From an uncultured Clostridia bacterium (lineage in GTDB: Bacteria > Bacillota > Clostridia > Christensenellales > Aristaeellaceae): a DNA stretch of 44,902 nt. Numbering within the stretch: position 1 is the stretch's first letter; each line of letters opens with the position of its first letter. The stretch spans positions 1 to 44,902 of the forward strand of contig CAMJUL010000029.1 of assembly GCA_946408995.1 (NCBI GenBank). Reading direction: 5' to 3'. The translations under genes were made by a program, and so were the position numbers. The notes below the pieces were generated by a model. That model was not told the origin of the DNA and did not search any database. It saw only the letters and a program-made list of their open reading frames with translations. This document shows positions 24,216-31,881 of the stretch, piece after piece.

Positions 24216-25763
24216 TCATTGTACCATCCCCCGCGGCAAAAAAAAAGCCTCTTTTGCTTTTCGCAAAAGAGACCTGAGTGTTGGCTCCCCTGAGCAATCC
24301 ATATCCGAACCTTTCTCCTGGTCCTTCTGTGCTTCCTCTAATTCGCTGAGCCGGATGGTCTCCTCCCCTTCTTTGAAGTTGAACGTTATTACCATCTTGT
24401 CATCGTACAGGAAGATCGCGTTCACGAAGGTATCGATCAGCATCTTTCTGTGTTCCGGTTTGTCAACCTCCAGCTCCCTGAAGCGCTGCAGCCAGAATCT
24501 CATGAATTCAGCGCTGATCCTGGGATGCTCCATCTTCTCCTGCGCGATCTTTGCCTCCAGGTCGTCCCTGGTCTTTTCAAGTTTCTCCAGCCTTTCCTTT
24601 GTGGATCTCGTCAGGACTCCCTGCTGGATGGCATTGAGCATGTTGTTGATCGCTGTGTTTGTTTCCGCCAACTGTCTTTCATACAGCGGCAGCGCCGTGC
24701 TTTCCCGGTCCTGGATTTCCATCATCAACGCCACGATTGCTTCGATGGCGCTGTCATCCTGCAGCATCTCCATGGTCCTGCGGACGACGATGTCTTCGAT
24801 CCATTTCTTTCTCACGGGCTTTTTGTGGCAGTCTGCCCGCCTTTTCTTCACGGAAACACACTTGTAGTAGTGGTGAACCGTTCCTGTTCTGCTCCTGCCG
24901 CTTTCTCCGCAGAGATACGCTCCGCAATAACCACAGAACAGTTTTGTTGTCAGGAGGTATTCTTCCTCCGCCTTAAAATGGGCGGGGGCGCTTTTGTTCT
25001 TTGCAAGCCTTTCCTGGACGCGGTCAAACAAGTCAGTCGGCACGATGGGCGGGATCACATCCAGCATGACTCTGTCGCGGAAAGCGTACTCCCCGATATA
25101 GCGCCGGTTGTGCAGCATATACTGAACGCTGTTGTGGGACAGCTCGCCGCCCCTGGCATTTCTGACTCCCTTCTGGTTCAGCCACACGCGGACATCCTTC
25201 ATGAGCGCTCCGTCTGCATACATTCTGAACGCTTCCAGGATGAGCGGAGCCACCACCGGATCAGGCTGGAGGTGCTGTTCGGCATCCACATAATAGCCGA
25301 TGGGGATCGTACCCCCGTTGAACTTGCCTTTCAAAAGGTTTTCCGTCATGCCGCGGACAACCTTCTCCGCCAGGTCCGCCGAGTAATACTCCGCAAACCC
25401 TTCCAGCACGGATTCGAGAATGATTCCTTCCGCGCCATCGGAGATCACCTCCGTGGCCGATACGACTTTCACCCCGTTGCGCTTCAGCTGCGTTTTGTAT
25501 CGCGCGCTGTCATACCGGTTCCGGGAGAAGCGGTCCAGCTTCCACACGATCACCATATCGAACAGATGCCGGCCGCTGTCCCTGATCATCTGCTGAAACT
25601 CCGGACGGTTGTCGGTCTTCGCGGAATAAGCCCGGTCGATGTAGTGCCGGAGGATGGTGATCCCGTTCTTCTCCGCAAAGGCGGTGCACTCCCGGATCTG
25701 GCCCTCGATGCTCTCCTCCCGCTGGTTGTCGGAGGAATAACGGGCATAGATGACGGCTTTCAT
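24216..25763 (-). CDS. Large serine recombinase of the mobile element, with host-encoded C-terminus
   Basis: 515 aa in the integrated state. The resolvase-type catalytic domain starts VIYARYSSDNQ (nucleophile Ser10 or Ser11) and shows FDMVIVWKLDRFSRN. The recombinase domain follows (GTIPIGYYVD, NRRYIGEYAFRDRV). The zinc ribbon has CGYCG and a later C-x-H pair near 275-325, then a coiled coil (about 350-440). It catalyses integration and excision at attP/attB. The last 21 residues, after GEP at 494, are host DNA read across attL and a terminator. In the circular element the frame would continue for 36 codons located at 37231-37341. ATG 25763 has GAGGGAA upstream. Confidence 0.9.
   Translation of the reverse strand: MKAVIYARYSSDNQREESIEGQIRECTAFAEKNGITILRHYIDRAYSAKTDNRPEFQQMIRDSGRHLFDMVIVWKLDRFSRNRYDSARYKTQLKRNGVKVVSATEVISDGAEGIILESVLEGFAEYYSADLAEKVVRGMTENLLKGKFNGGTIPIGYYVDAEQHLQPDPVVAPLILEAFRMYADGALMKDVRVWLNQKGVRNARGGELSHNSVQYMLHNRRYIGEYAFRDRVMLDVIPPIVPTDLFDRVQERLAKNKSAPAHFKAEEEYLLTTKLFCGYCGAYLCGESGRSRTGTVHHYYKCVSVKKRRADCHKKPVRKKWIEDIVVRRTMEMLQDDSAIEAIVALMMEIQDRESTALPLYERQLAETNTAINNMLNAIQQGVLTRSTKERLEKLEKTRDDLEAKIAQEKMEHPRISAEFMRFWLQRFRELEVDKPEHRKMLIDTFVNAIFLYDDKMVITFNFKEGEETIRLSELEEAQKDQEKGSDMDCSGEPTLRSLLRKAKEAFFLPRGMVQ
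24218..24223 (-). promoter_or_regulatory. Candidate -10 box of the GH43 gene
   Basis: TACAAT on the minus strand about 70 bp before the start codon, preceded by a T-rich stretch rather than a clear -35 box. A GC-rich self-complementary leader (CCCGGG...CCCGGG, about 24160-24190) follows. Confidence 0.35.
24238..24271 (-). terminator. Host terminator originally behind the tRNA-Asn gene, now inside the recombinase reading frame
   Basis: Perfect stem CTCTTTTGC/GCAAAAGAG with a GAAAA-type loop, followed by GC and nine T on the minus strand. It starts 10 bases after the tRNA 3' end motif GGGGAGCCA, the layout seen at the other tRNA-Asn copies. The chimeric recombinase frame is translated through it. 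Confidence 0.75.
24282..24290. other. attL core of the serine-recombinase element
   Basis: TGGCTCCCC, identical to the core at 37342-37350. Leftward lies the tRNA-Asn terminator, rightward the element. ATCCGAACC at 24303-24311 is the element-side half of the attP inverted repeat. Confidence 0.75.
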
Positions 25764-25806
25764 TTGCTTCCCTCATTTCCATTGATTCTTTTCGATCAAT
25801 GATGCG

Positions 25807-25842
25807 CGCGTGCGGTTTTATCAATCGATCGTAACGCACGCG
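25807..25842. repeat. Operator-like inverted repeat upstream of the recombinase gene
   Basis: CGCGTGCG (25807-25814) and CGCACGCG (25835-25842) around an AT-rich centre containing ATCGAT, 44 bp before the recombinase start. Could be a regulator site; no consensus promoter is clear. The rest of the 254-bp gap to 26017 shows only the hairpin listed next. Confidence 0.4.
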
Positions 25843-25948
25843 TGCGATGCAGTGTGATTGCCGTGTAATTCGTCACATCCGTTCCTGCCGTCATTGGCTT
25901 TTGTCTGTCGCTTGCAGGCACAGAATGCCTCTCGCTCCTCACAGATTA

Positions 25949-25984
25949 ATCACCCACCTGCACTGCGGCAGTTGGGTGGGTGAT
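25949..25984 (-). terminator. Hairpin behind the PBP-like gene
   Basis: ATCACCCACC (25949-25958) pairs with GGTGGGTGAT (25975-25984 side), about 35 bp after the stop. The minus-strand tail TAATCTG is only weakly T-rich, so termination may be inefficient. Confidence 0.45.
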
Positions 25985-26017
25985 AAAGGGTTCTGGTTGT
26001 ACGTTATTGCATGCATT

Positions 26018-27100
26018 TCACCGAAGCGGGATATAGCCCGCCTGCTCCACGGCTCGCTGCCCCTCCTCGCCCACAAGCCAGTTCACAAAGGCTTCTGTGT
26101 TGGCGTCTCCTTTGCGGTAGACGGCGTAGTAGTTCACGGTGAAGGGGTATGCGCCTGACTGCAGGTTTTCGTCCGTGGGCGCCACGCCGTCCACCGCCAG
26201 CGCCTTGACGCCGCTGCTTTCCACGAGGGTATTGACGTAGTAGAGATAGCTGTAACCAATGGCCCCCGGGCCGTTGTCGTAATTGCCGATCTGGCGCACC
26301 GCGTCGGCCATGCCGTCGGAGATATAGTTGTCCTCCGCCTCTGCGATTTCCAGCCCTGTCATTACCATCTCCTCCATGGCGGTCTGGCTGCCGCTGCCGT
26401 GGGGCCGCTGGTAGGCGTAGAGCGTCTGGGCCGTGCCCCCCAGGCCAGCCCAGGTTTTGTGCTGCCCAGTGTAGATCTCCCGGATCTGCGCAACCGTCAG
26501 GCTGTCCACCGGGTTCGCCTCATTCACCATGAACACAAAGGCGTCATAGCAGAAGGGCACATACACCAGCTCCACCCCGGCCTCCGCCGCAGCCCGGCGC
26601 TCGTCCGCGTTGGGATAGGTGGCCAGCACCAGGTCGATGGGATGCGTGTCGTCCATCATCACCCCCTGGCTCTTGATGGTCACCAGCGGGTTGGGCTTCC
26701 CGCCTGTCAGCCGGTCGTAGGCATAGGGCGTGGTGGAGAAGCTGACAAAGCCGTTCATGTCCCCCTCCTCCAGGCCCAGCCATTGCCGGGCCAGCTCCAT
26801 GGCCATGGGGACGCAGACCGTGCTGCCGTCCATGCTGGGCCAAGTGCCCCAGTCCATGATGTACAGGCCGTCGTAGCCCTCCAGCGGCTGCTTCTCTCCC
26901 AGGTGAAAGCGGCCGTCCGTCCCGACCTGCTCCCAGCCCTCGCCCTTGCCCACGGCCTGGTTGATCTGGCTCCAGGAGCCGGTTGCGGTCTCCTCCTCGT
27001 ATTCCTCTTCGTATTCGTCTTCAATGGATTCCTCTTCTTCTGCCAGCGCCGGCAGAATCAGCAGCAGACACGCCAGCAGCGCGCACAGAAACCGCTTCAT
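26018..27100 (-). CDS. Periplasmic-binding-protein-like (PstS-type, PBP-like 2) secreted protein
   Basis: 360 aa. Signal peptide MKRFLCALLACLLLILPALA, then a very acidic Glu-rich linker (about residues 21-40). The binding-protein fold shows SFSTTPYAYDRLTGG, VFMVNEANPVDSLTVAQIREIYTGQHKTW and HGSGSQTAMEEMV. The last two resemble the phosphate-binding PstS/PBP_like_2 family, where SGS(Q/G)T contacts phosphate. No pst permease or ATPase genes are here, so a sensor or binding role outside a transporter is plausible. Its ATG overlaps the LRR gene stop (ATGA), so the two proteins are co-translated and probably partners. Confidence 0.82.
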   Translation of the reverse strand: MKRFLCALLACLLLILPALAEEEESIEDEYEEEYEEETATGSWSQINQAVGKGEGWEQVGTDGRFHLGEKQPLEGYDGLYIMDWGTWPSMDGSTVCVPMAMELARQWLGLEEGDMNGFVSFSTTPYAYDRLTGGKPNPLVTIKSQGVMMDDTHPIDLVLATYPNADERRAAAEAGVELVYVPFCYDAFVFMVNEANPVDSLTVAQIREIYTGQHKTWAGLGGTAQTLYAYQRPHGSGSQTAMEEMVMTGLEIAEAEDNYISDGMADAVRQIGNYDNGPGAIGYSYLYYVNTLVESSGVKALAVDGVAPTDENLQSGAYPFTVNYYAVYRKGDANTEAFVNWLVGEEGQRAVEQAGYIPLR

Positions 27101-28827
27101 TCTTCTTCATCCTCCTGTTTTGCCGGGACCACCCGGACGTAGTCCTGCTCCACCCAGCCGGTGTCCGTCCCGTCGGTAATCTGAACCCAGCCATCTTTCT
27201 CCGCCAGAATCCGAATCTGGATACCGCCCACCAGCGTTTTCAATTCCGCGCCGCCCGGCTCCGTCCACAGGGGGATGTCCTCCAGGAACGCGGGATTGAA
27301 CACAATGCCGTACACCTGATCCGTGCCGTCCGGCACCCGGGTCAGCTCCGCGTCCTGAATGGCGCAGCCAAAGACGGCATGCGTCACGGGATCGTCGAAG
27401 CGGACAAACGCCCCGAACAGCGTGGGCTTGTAGTTCCGCTCTTCCAGAGGAATGACCGTCTCCCAGGGTGTCCAGAAATCGTAATCCGGCAGATGGTTCC
27501 ACCAGACGGGCATCGGGCTCCGCGGCTTCACCTCCGCGTATTCAAACAGTGTTTCCGGGCTCAGATACGCCACATCCGTGATCCGCACCCAGCCGAGGAT
27601 GCTGCCATGGCCGTCAGCTGCCGTATAGGTGCCTCCCAGGGGCTCGTACAGCGCCACGCGGCCGTTTTCAAACGCGCCCATGTACACGGTCTTTCCCTGG
27701 CGGTACCACCGGTAAGCGTTGGCGGCGTCCGCCGTGTCGTAGACGGGAATCAGGCTCTGCTTCCTGGCGCCGCGGGTGCTGAAGTCGAACACGTAGGATT
27801 CTTTCGGGTCCGGACTGAAGAGCCTGCCCGGGGCGTTGACTCTGCCTGTGCTCTTTGTCCCGGCCAGGGTGTCGCCGTTGTCGCCCCGGTAGAGGGCGTC
27901 GTCCGGATAGTACACCATGTAGCGTTTATCCAGATCCTTGTCGGCCTCCAGGCCCTCCGGCAGGGAGACCAGCTCCAGCGAGACGCAGCCGTAGAAAACG
28001 TTCTTCCCCAGCTTTTGCACGGTCAGGGGCAGGGAGACGGCCTGCAGCCGGCTGCAGCCGGAGAAGCCGTAGTCGTCGACGGTCTTCAGCCCGATGGGCA
28101 GGGAGACGGTCTGCAGATAGTCGCTGTGGAGATCGCTGATCCGCTCCACCCCGGGGGGCACGTCATAGTGCGTGTCCCGGCGGCCGTTGGGGTAGGAGAT
28201 CAGCGTCTTCCCGTCCCTGGAGAACAGCACGCCGTCCACGCTCCTGTACAGCGGATGATCCTCCGGCACCTCGTACGCCGCCACGGAACAGTCGTACAGG
28301 CCGCCCAGGATCACCTCCGCCGGCAGGGTGGACTCGATGCGCAGCACGTCAAAGTCACAGTAGACAAATGCGCCGTCTGCGATCAGCTCCAGGCTGTCCG
28401 GCAGGGTGAACATTTCAAAGTCATGAGCGATGAACGTTTCCCCACCCAGGCAGCGGAGGGTATCCGGCAGGGAAACCTTGCGGAAGTTCTTCCCGTCAAA
28501 GCTCCGGTCGAACTGCGGCCCGTCCTTCAGCTCCCCCTCCGAATACGGCTGGCCCTCGAAGGCCCATTCCTCCTCCTCCACCCAGCCCAGCGTGGTCACG
28601 CCGTCCAGGATCACCAGCGTGTCCCCCTGCAGATCGGCGTATTGGAAGAGGCCCATCTCCTCCCAGTCCCCGCGCCAGTCTGCCGACTCTTCCCACCAGT
28701 CCTCCTCTTCCTCTGGCTCCTCCTCCGCGAGGGAGGAAACCGGGCACAGAAGCAGAAGGAGCATCATCAGGATCAGTACGCGCTGCAGGATTGTGATCAT
28801 GCCGATATGGGCAGAGTGCAGCTGCAT
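27097..28827 (-). CDS. Secreted leucine-rich-repeat (BspA/LRR_5-type) protein with C-terminal SH3-like domain
   Basis: 576 aa. After a hydrophobic signal (ITILQRVLILMMLLLLLCPVSSLA) comes an acidic, Trp-rich stretch (EEEEDWWEESADWRGDW) similar in charge to its partner's linker. BspA-type repeats follow (KVSLPDTLRCLGGETF, TFTLPDSLELIADGAF, AVSLPLTVQKLGKNVFYGC). Two SH3-like segments follow (about 340-400 and the last 75 residues, ending WVQITDGTDTGWVEQDYVRV). Likely a surface adhesin or sensor. ATG 28827 with GAGGAGAG upstream is preferred to ATG 28875. It is cargo of the mobile element, coupled to the PBP-like gene. Confidence 0.82.
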   Translation of the reverse strand: MQLHSAHIGMITILQRVLILMMLLLLLCPVSSLAEEEPEEEEDWWEESADWRGDWEEMGLFQYADLQGDTLVILDGVTTLGWVEEEEWAFEGQPYSEGELKDGPQFDRSFDGKNFRKVSLPDTLRCLGGETFIAHDFEMFTLPDSLELIADGAFVYCDFDVLRIESTLPAEVILGGLYDCSVAAYEVPEDHPLYRSVDGVLFSRDGKTLISYPNGRRDTHYDVPPGVERISDLHSDYLQTVSLPIGLKTVDDYGFSGCSRLQAVSLPLTVQKLGKNVFYGCVSLELVSLPEGLEADKDLDKRYMVYYPDDALYRGDNGDTLAGTKSTGRVNAPGRLFSPDPKESYVFDFSTRGARKQSLIPVYDTADAANAYRWYRQGKTVYMGAFENGRVALYEPLGGTYTAADGHGSILGWVRITDVAYLSPETLFEYAEVKPRSPMPVWWNHLPDYDFWTPWETVIPLEERNYKPTLFGAFVRFDDPVTHAVFGCAIQDAELTRVPDGTDQVYGIVFNPAFLEDIPLWTEPGGAELKTLVGGIQIRILAEKDGWVQITDGTDTGWVEQDYVRVVPAKQEDEEE

Positions 28828-29105
28828 GAAGGTCTCTCCTCTCTCCAGGATCATCGAATGATTGGCTTTCATCAATCAAACGAAGTCCAGTGTTCTTTTC
28901 TTCCTTACTCGTTCATTCTGTCATCGCCAGACTGCCCTTCCCGACATCACAAGTGGCATCAATCCGACACCGTGCCATGGGCAGGGACGTGCATCTCCGT
29001 GTCCACCTGGGATTCCAAAGGGGACGGCGTTCCCTTTGCCCGGAAGAATCCAAAGAAACCGGCGGTTTCGTGGCAGGGGATCCAACGGGGACAGCGTCCC
29101 CTTGG

Positions 29106-29135
29106 CACACGACTTTGCCCGCAAAGTCTAGTGTG
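29106..29135. repeat. oriT-like dyad followed by a conserved-looking tail
   Basis: CACAC then GACTTTGC-CC-GCAAAGTC and GTGTG: a perfect 8-bp inverted repeat with outer CACAC/GTGTG arms, followed by TTATAC. Geometry is like a nic-proximal inverted repeat of a plasmid or ICE transfer origin. No relaxase gene adjoins it; the MobV gene is 7 kb away next to another dyad. Confidence 0.4.
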
Positions 29136-29334
29136 TTATACCTTTGCGAGGGGATGGCAGCGGACGGCTTGTTTTGCCCGCCGGGCGGGACAAAAGAAGG
29201 CGGGCGCAGGCTGTGACGGCGGAGCAGTCACAGCGGAAGGCGGCAGCCTGGGCCATCCCAGAGCAAAGGGATACCGTTCCCCCAGCGGCCTTCCCGTTCC
29301 GTCCTGGTTCCATCTTCGTCCTCAGGCCCCGTGT

Positions 29335-29395
29335 GGCATCACCATGATGCCATGGCATCAAACCGGCATCACCCTGCGGCATCATCCGTGATGCC
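29335..29395. repeat. Cluster of GGCATCA/TGATGCC palindromes
   Basis: Four GGCATCA (29335, 29354, 29365, 29378) and two TGATGCC (29345, 29389) in 61 bp. They form a perfect 16-bp palindrome TGATGCCATGGCATCA (29345-29360) and two short-loop hairpins. It begins directly after the XRE gene stop. Possible multi-site operator, iteron array or terminator structure. Confidence 0.65.
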
Positions 29396-29396
29396 A

Positions 29397-30284
29397 TTAC
29401 GGTTTCGTTCCGGAAGGCAAGCCTCGCTTCGGCTGATCTCCGATCTTCGCGGCCAAATCCTGGGGCCGGGTGAAAAGCGGAAGCATGGCGGCGCGCAGTG
29501 CATCCCGCTGCTCATCGGTGAGTTCCGCTTGCTCCAGGTTGGCCATTACAGCGTCCACCATCATCTCCGGTGTGACCCCCTGCAGCTTCATCGGGTTGTT
29601 CATCTGCGTGCGCAGGGTGCTGGCGATGTTCCGCATGATCTCGGAAGTGAGCGTCTTCATCTTCTCCAGATATTCCCTGGAGCCTTTCTTGAATTCCGCC
29701 ACAATCTGCTGCATGGCCGCTTCAAGGCCGCTCAGCTCGATCTGCTTCGAATCCACCGACAGGGTCCTGATCTCTTCGATCACCTTTTTCGCAGCGTGCC
29801 GGTCTCCCGGGTTGGCACGAACCTGGTCCGTCAGCATCTGATTGGCTGTTTCGAATACGCTGCTCATGTAGTTATACCCGGCGTCGAAGGTGCCGTGCCG
29901 GGCTGCGTTGAGCTGCACGATCAGGGTGTCAAACGCGGGTGTCTCGATCAGCTGGCTGACCAAAGCCGGATCCACTGTGCGCTGCAGCAGCTTCTTCGCC
30001 GCTCCAACTGACAGACCCAGCTTCTCGATATCGAAGTTGGTGACGAAGGGGATATCCGTCAGTCCCAGTAGGAAGTCCGTGCTGACCTTGAAGAAGCGGG
30101 CAATGGCCACAATGTGATCCACAGGTATCTTTTCCGTCTGTCCGGACAGATATCGGTTGAGGGTGCTCTCCGAGATGCCGATCGTTTCCGCCAGCTGGGC
30201 CTGGGTGATCTTGCGCTCCAGCAGCAGATCCTTGATGCGCTCGCGGGGGTCGCCGGGGAGGTATTCGTGGAAGAAATCGGACAT
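29397..30284 (-). CDS. XRE-family HTH regulator with long C-terminal domain
   Basis: 295 aa. Residues about 16-75 form a Cro/CI-type helix-turn-helix (RIKDLLLERKITQAQLAETIGISESTLNRYLSGQTEKIPVD shows the two helices around QAQLAETIGIS). The remaining 210 residues are helical, charged and unassigned. It is cytoplasmic and DNA-binding. AAAGGAG precedes the ATG, and only 23 bp separate it from the acidic partner gene upstream, so it is the last gene of the DUF4417-toxin-like operon and may autoregulate it. A cluster of palindromes lies just past its stop codon. Confidence 0.85.
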   Translation of the reverse strand: MSDFFHEYLPGDPRERIKDLLLERKITQAQLAETIGISESTLNRYLSGQTEKIPVDHIVAIARFFKVSTDFLLGLTDIPFVTNFDIEKLGLSVGAAKKLLQRTVDPALVSQLIETPAFDTLIVQLNAARHGTFDAGYNYMSSVFETANQMLTDQVRANPGDRHAAKKVIEEIRTLSVDSKQIELSGLEAAMQQIVAEFKKGSREYLEKMKTLTSEIMRNIASTLRTQMNNPMKLQGVTPEMMVDAVMANLEQAELTDEQRDALRAAMLPLFTRPQDLAAKIGDQPKRGLPSGTKP

Positions 30285-30307
30285 GGCGGGCTCCTTTTAT
30301 AACTGAA

Positions 30308-30646
30308 CTATTCCTGAGCGGTTACCTCTTCTGGGTCAAAGTGTATATCATCTCGGATGATATACCTTCCGTTATTTTTCCGATACAACAAGAGCATTGC
30401 ATGGGTAATTAACTGTCGGAGCCTTTCTGCTGTAGCATGATCGGGACATCCAATGTAATGGAAATCAGATTCCGTTTCCACAAAGAACGTATCGTACAAA
30501 TCGCTTACTGCCATGAAAGCATCAGTAAGTTCTTTGTCATCCTGCCACTCTGGGGGATTATCGTTGTCCACAATCTCATCGTTTTCGTTGTATAGCCATA
30601 GGCAGTAGGTGTTGTATTCCAGCATTACACGAATTGTTTTGATCAT
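30308..30646 (-). CDS. Small acidic protein, candidate immunity partner
   Basis: 112 aa, rich in Asp/Glu (NENDEIVDNDNPPEWQDDKEL, DDIHFDPEEVTAQE split by a hydrophobic helix). No recognised family. The frame is open up to 30880, but ATG 30646 with GGAGG upstream fits, 4 bp after the stop of the preceding nuclease-like gene. Strong acidity, small size and tight linkage to a basic nuclease-like gene are typical of immunity proteins or antitoxins. This is inference from context. Confidence 0.65.
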   Translation of the reverse strand: MIKTIRVMLEYNTYCLWLYNENDEIVDNDNPPEWQDDKELTDAFMAVSDLYDTFFVETESDFHYIGCPDHATAERLRQLITHAMLLLYRKNNGRYIIRDDIHFDPEEVTAQE

Positions 30647-30650
30647 CGCT

Positions 30651-31064
30651 TTAGTCCTCCATACTTCTTGGATTAGCCCCGACGATAAATCCGTTATCTG
30701 CAACTTGAACAGCAATTCTTTGCTTGACACCATTATAGGTAAATTCATAAATCGTCCGTGGCGGTTCTCTTTTTCCCTGCGTTCCGACGATATGACCTTG
30801 ATAAACTGCTTCCAACACGTAATCCGGTATATCGGCGTTGGAGATCCCTTTACCGTTGAATTGCCTTCCATGCTGGTCAATGATATGCGCTAATCCTGCT
30901 TTCTTGTTTCCTGTCTCAAGCCAAACAATTCTTCCGGATGGATCTCGCGTAATCATGACAACACTATCTGGTGAGATTTTATGGCCGCTAGCCAGAACTT
31001 CATCTATCAAAGCCCTGCCTTCTCCACTTGTTCCGGAGAAAAGGTGCGATGAACCCTTGCTCAC
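30651..31064 (-). CDS. Nuclease-toxin-like protein (phage barnase/EndoU/colicin-RelE-type fold suspected)
   Basis: 137 aa from GTG 31064. The stop codon of the DUF4417 gene overlaps this start (GTGA) and GAGGAGG lies 8 bp upstream. The C-terminal 85 residues (AGLAHIIDQHGRQF, IPDYVLEAVYQG, RIAVQVADNGFIVGANPRS) resemble the PBECR group of phage-associated nuclease domains: H-x-x-H near the start, an Arg-rich strand and the DNGFIV end. The first 45 residues look like a linker (KGSSHLFSGTSGEGRALIDE). If correct it is a stand-alone RNase-type toxin neutralised by the next gene. Family assignment was made by eye and is moderate. Confidence 0.6.
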   Translation of the reverse strand: MSKGSSHLFSGTSGEGRALIDEVLASGHKISPDSVVMITRDPSGRIVWLETGNKKAGLAHIIDQHGRQFNGKGISNADIPDYVLEAVYQGHIVGTQGKREPPRTIYEFTYNGVKQRIAVQVADNGFIVGANPRSMED

Positions 31065-31783
31065 ACCGCCCGCCTCCTCTCGAAGGCTTGTGCCGTGCTG
31101 CTTGGATATGCGATGATCTGAACACCCTGTGCCTTCAACTTGTCGAAACACGGGTAATTTGCAGAGCCATAGACAATAATGGTATGAGGGTGAAGTCTGT
31201 TCATCATCTCGGAAAGCCCTTCCTCAAAGCGCTTTCGGTCCTTCAGCCTGAAGGGGCTTCCACCTACCGTACCTATAGCAACAATGCTGTTTTCCGGAAC
31301 ACCATCGAAGCAGTACCACCAACTTTCTGGGGTACCCCACCGGATATTGTTTATCACAGCAATCCCGTTCATACCAAGCCAGTACCCGAACGCCCGCATA
31401 CGGAAGGTGTTGTAATACTTCAGTGGCTCTGGGAAATCCTGAAATGTCGAGAAGTCTGGCGTGATCACTCCTGCAAAATGACGCAGTATCTTCAATGCCT
31501 TCCGGTAGTTTTGCCAGATACCCCTGGGGCCATCAAACTTATAGTCGTCGATGTACCAGCAAACGAAGGCCAGATGTTGGAAGTGGCGATCCCCCTTTCT
31601 GATGGCACGCTTGTAGATGAGTTTCGCCTCATCCCAAGTGATGATGAAGCAAGGGAGATCAGTAGCCGTTGTGTTACATAGCGGGATGTCATGTGGGCTG
31701 AATTTAGCGCCTTTGCACATAAATGCATTCCAGACATCTCGACAACCTTTTCGAGGGGCAGGAAAACTAGAATTGTATTGCAA
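31061..31783 (-). CDS. DUF4417 domain protein
   Basis: 240 aa from a TTG start with AAAGGAG 9 bp upstream; an ATG at 31819 in the same frame lacks a ribosome site. The sequence matches DUF4417 as recalled from phage and mobile-element genes: KGAKFSPHDIPLCNTT, CFIITWDEAKLIYK, FAGVITPDFSTFQDFP, GYWLGMNGIAVINNIRWG and VAIGTVGGSPF. No catalytic role has been established for the family. It is translationally coupled to the nuclease-like gene and is first in a four-gene minus-strand operon. Confidence 0.82.
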   Translation of the reverse strand: MQYNSSFPAPRKGCRDVWNAFMCKGAKFSPHDIPLCNTTATDLPCFIITWDEAKLIYKRAIRKGDRHFQHLAFVCWYIDDYKFDGPRGIWQNYRKALKILRHFAGVITPDFSTFQDFPEPLKYYNTFRMRAFGYWLGMNGIAVINNIRWGTPESWWYCFDGVPENSIVAIGTVGGSPFRLKDRKRFEEGLSEMMNRLHPHTIIVYGSANYPCFDKLKAQGVQIIAYPSSTAQAFERRRAV

Positions 31784-31844
31784 AACAAACCACTCCTTTC
31801 TCTCTGTTCGAGAGTGCATCAAGTTGCCAACCAGAAAAATCCAG

Positions 31845-31874
31845 TTGACGAAAAGAGGAGAGGTATGCTACAAT
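31845..31874 (+). promoter_or_regulatory. Promoter of a small transcription unit
   Basis: TTGACG (31845-31850), 18-bp spacer, extended -10 TGC-TACAAT (31869-31874) on the plus strand. The -10 lies in the left arm of a dyad (GTATGCTA, 31863-31870; TAGCATAC, 31901-31908) whose right arm carries a minus-strand TGC-TATGAT suited to the DUF4417 gene. Confidence 0.65.
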
Positions 31875-31881
31875 ACTCTAA

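Larger units (their letters stand above)
28828..29396. other. 569-bp non-coding region with several palindromes
   Basis: No convincing gene. It holds hairpins AAAGGG...CCCTTT and GGGGAC-AGC-GTCCCC (about 29018-29096), an oriT-like dyad (29106-29135) and a palindrome cluster (29335-29395). The promoter of the LRR gene must lie near 28860-28960 but no clear boxes are visible. Confidence 0.5.

Noticed and set aside
26018-27100. Phosphate ABC transporter locus
   Set aside because: No pstC, pstA or pstB genes adjoin; only a PstS-like protein coupled to an LRR protein.
26983-29391. Open frame of 802 codons on the plus strand
   Set aside because: Antisense of the LRR gene and of non-coding repeats; composition is not protein-like.
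29335-29395. CRISPR array
   Set aside because: Repeats are only 7 bp, partly inverted and irregularly spaced; no cas genes.
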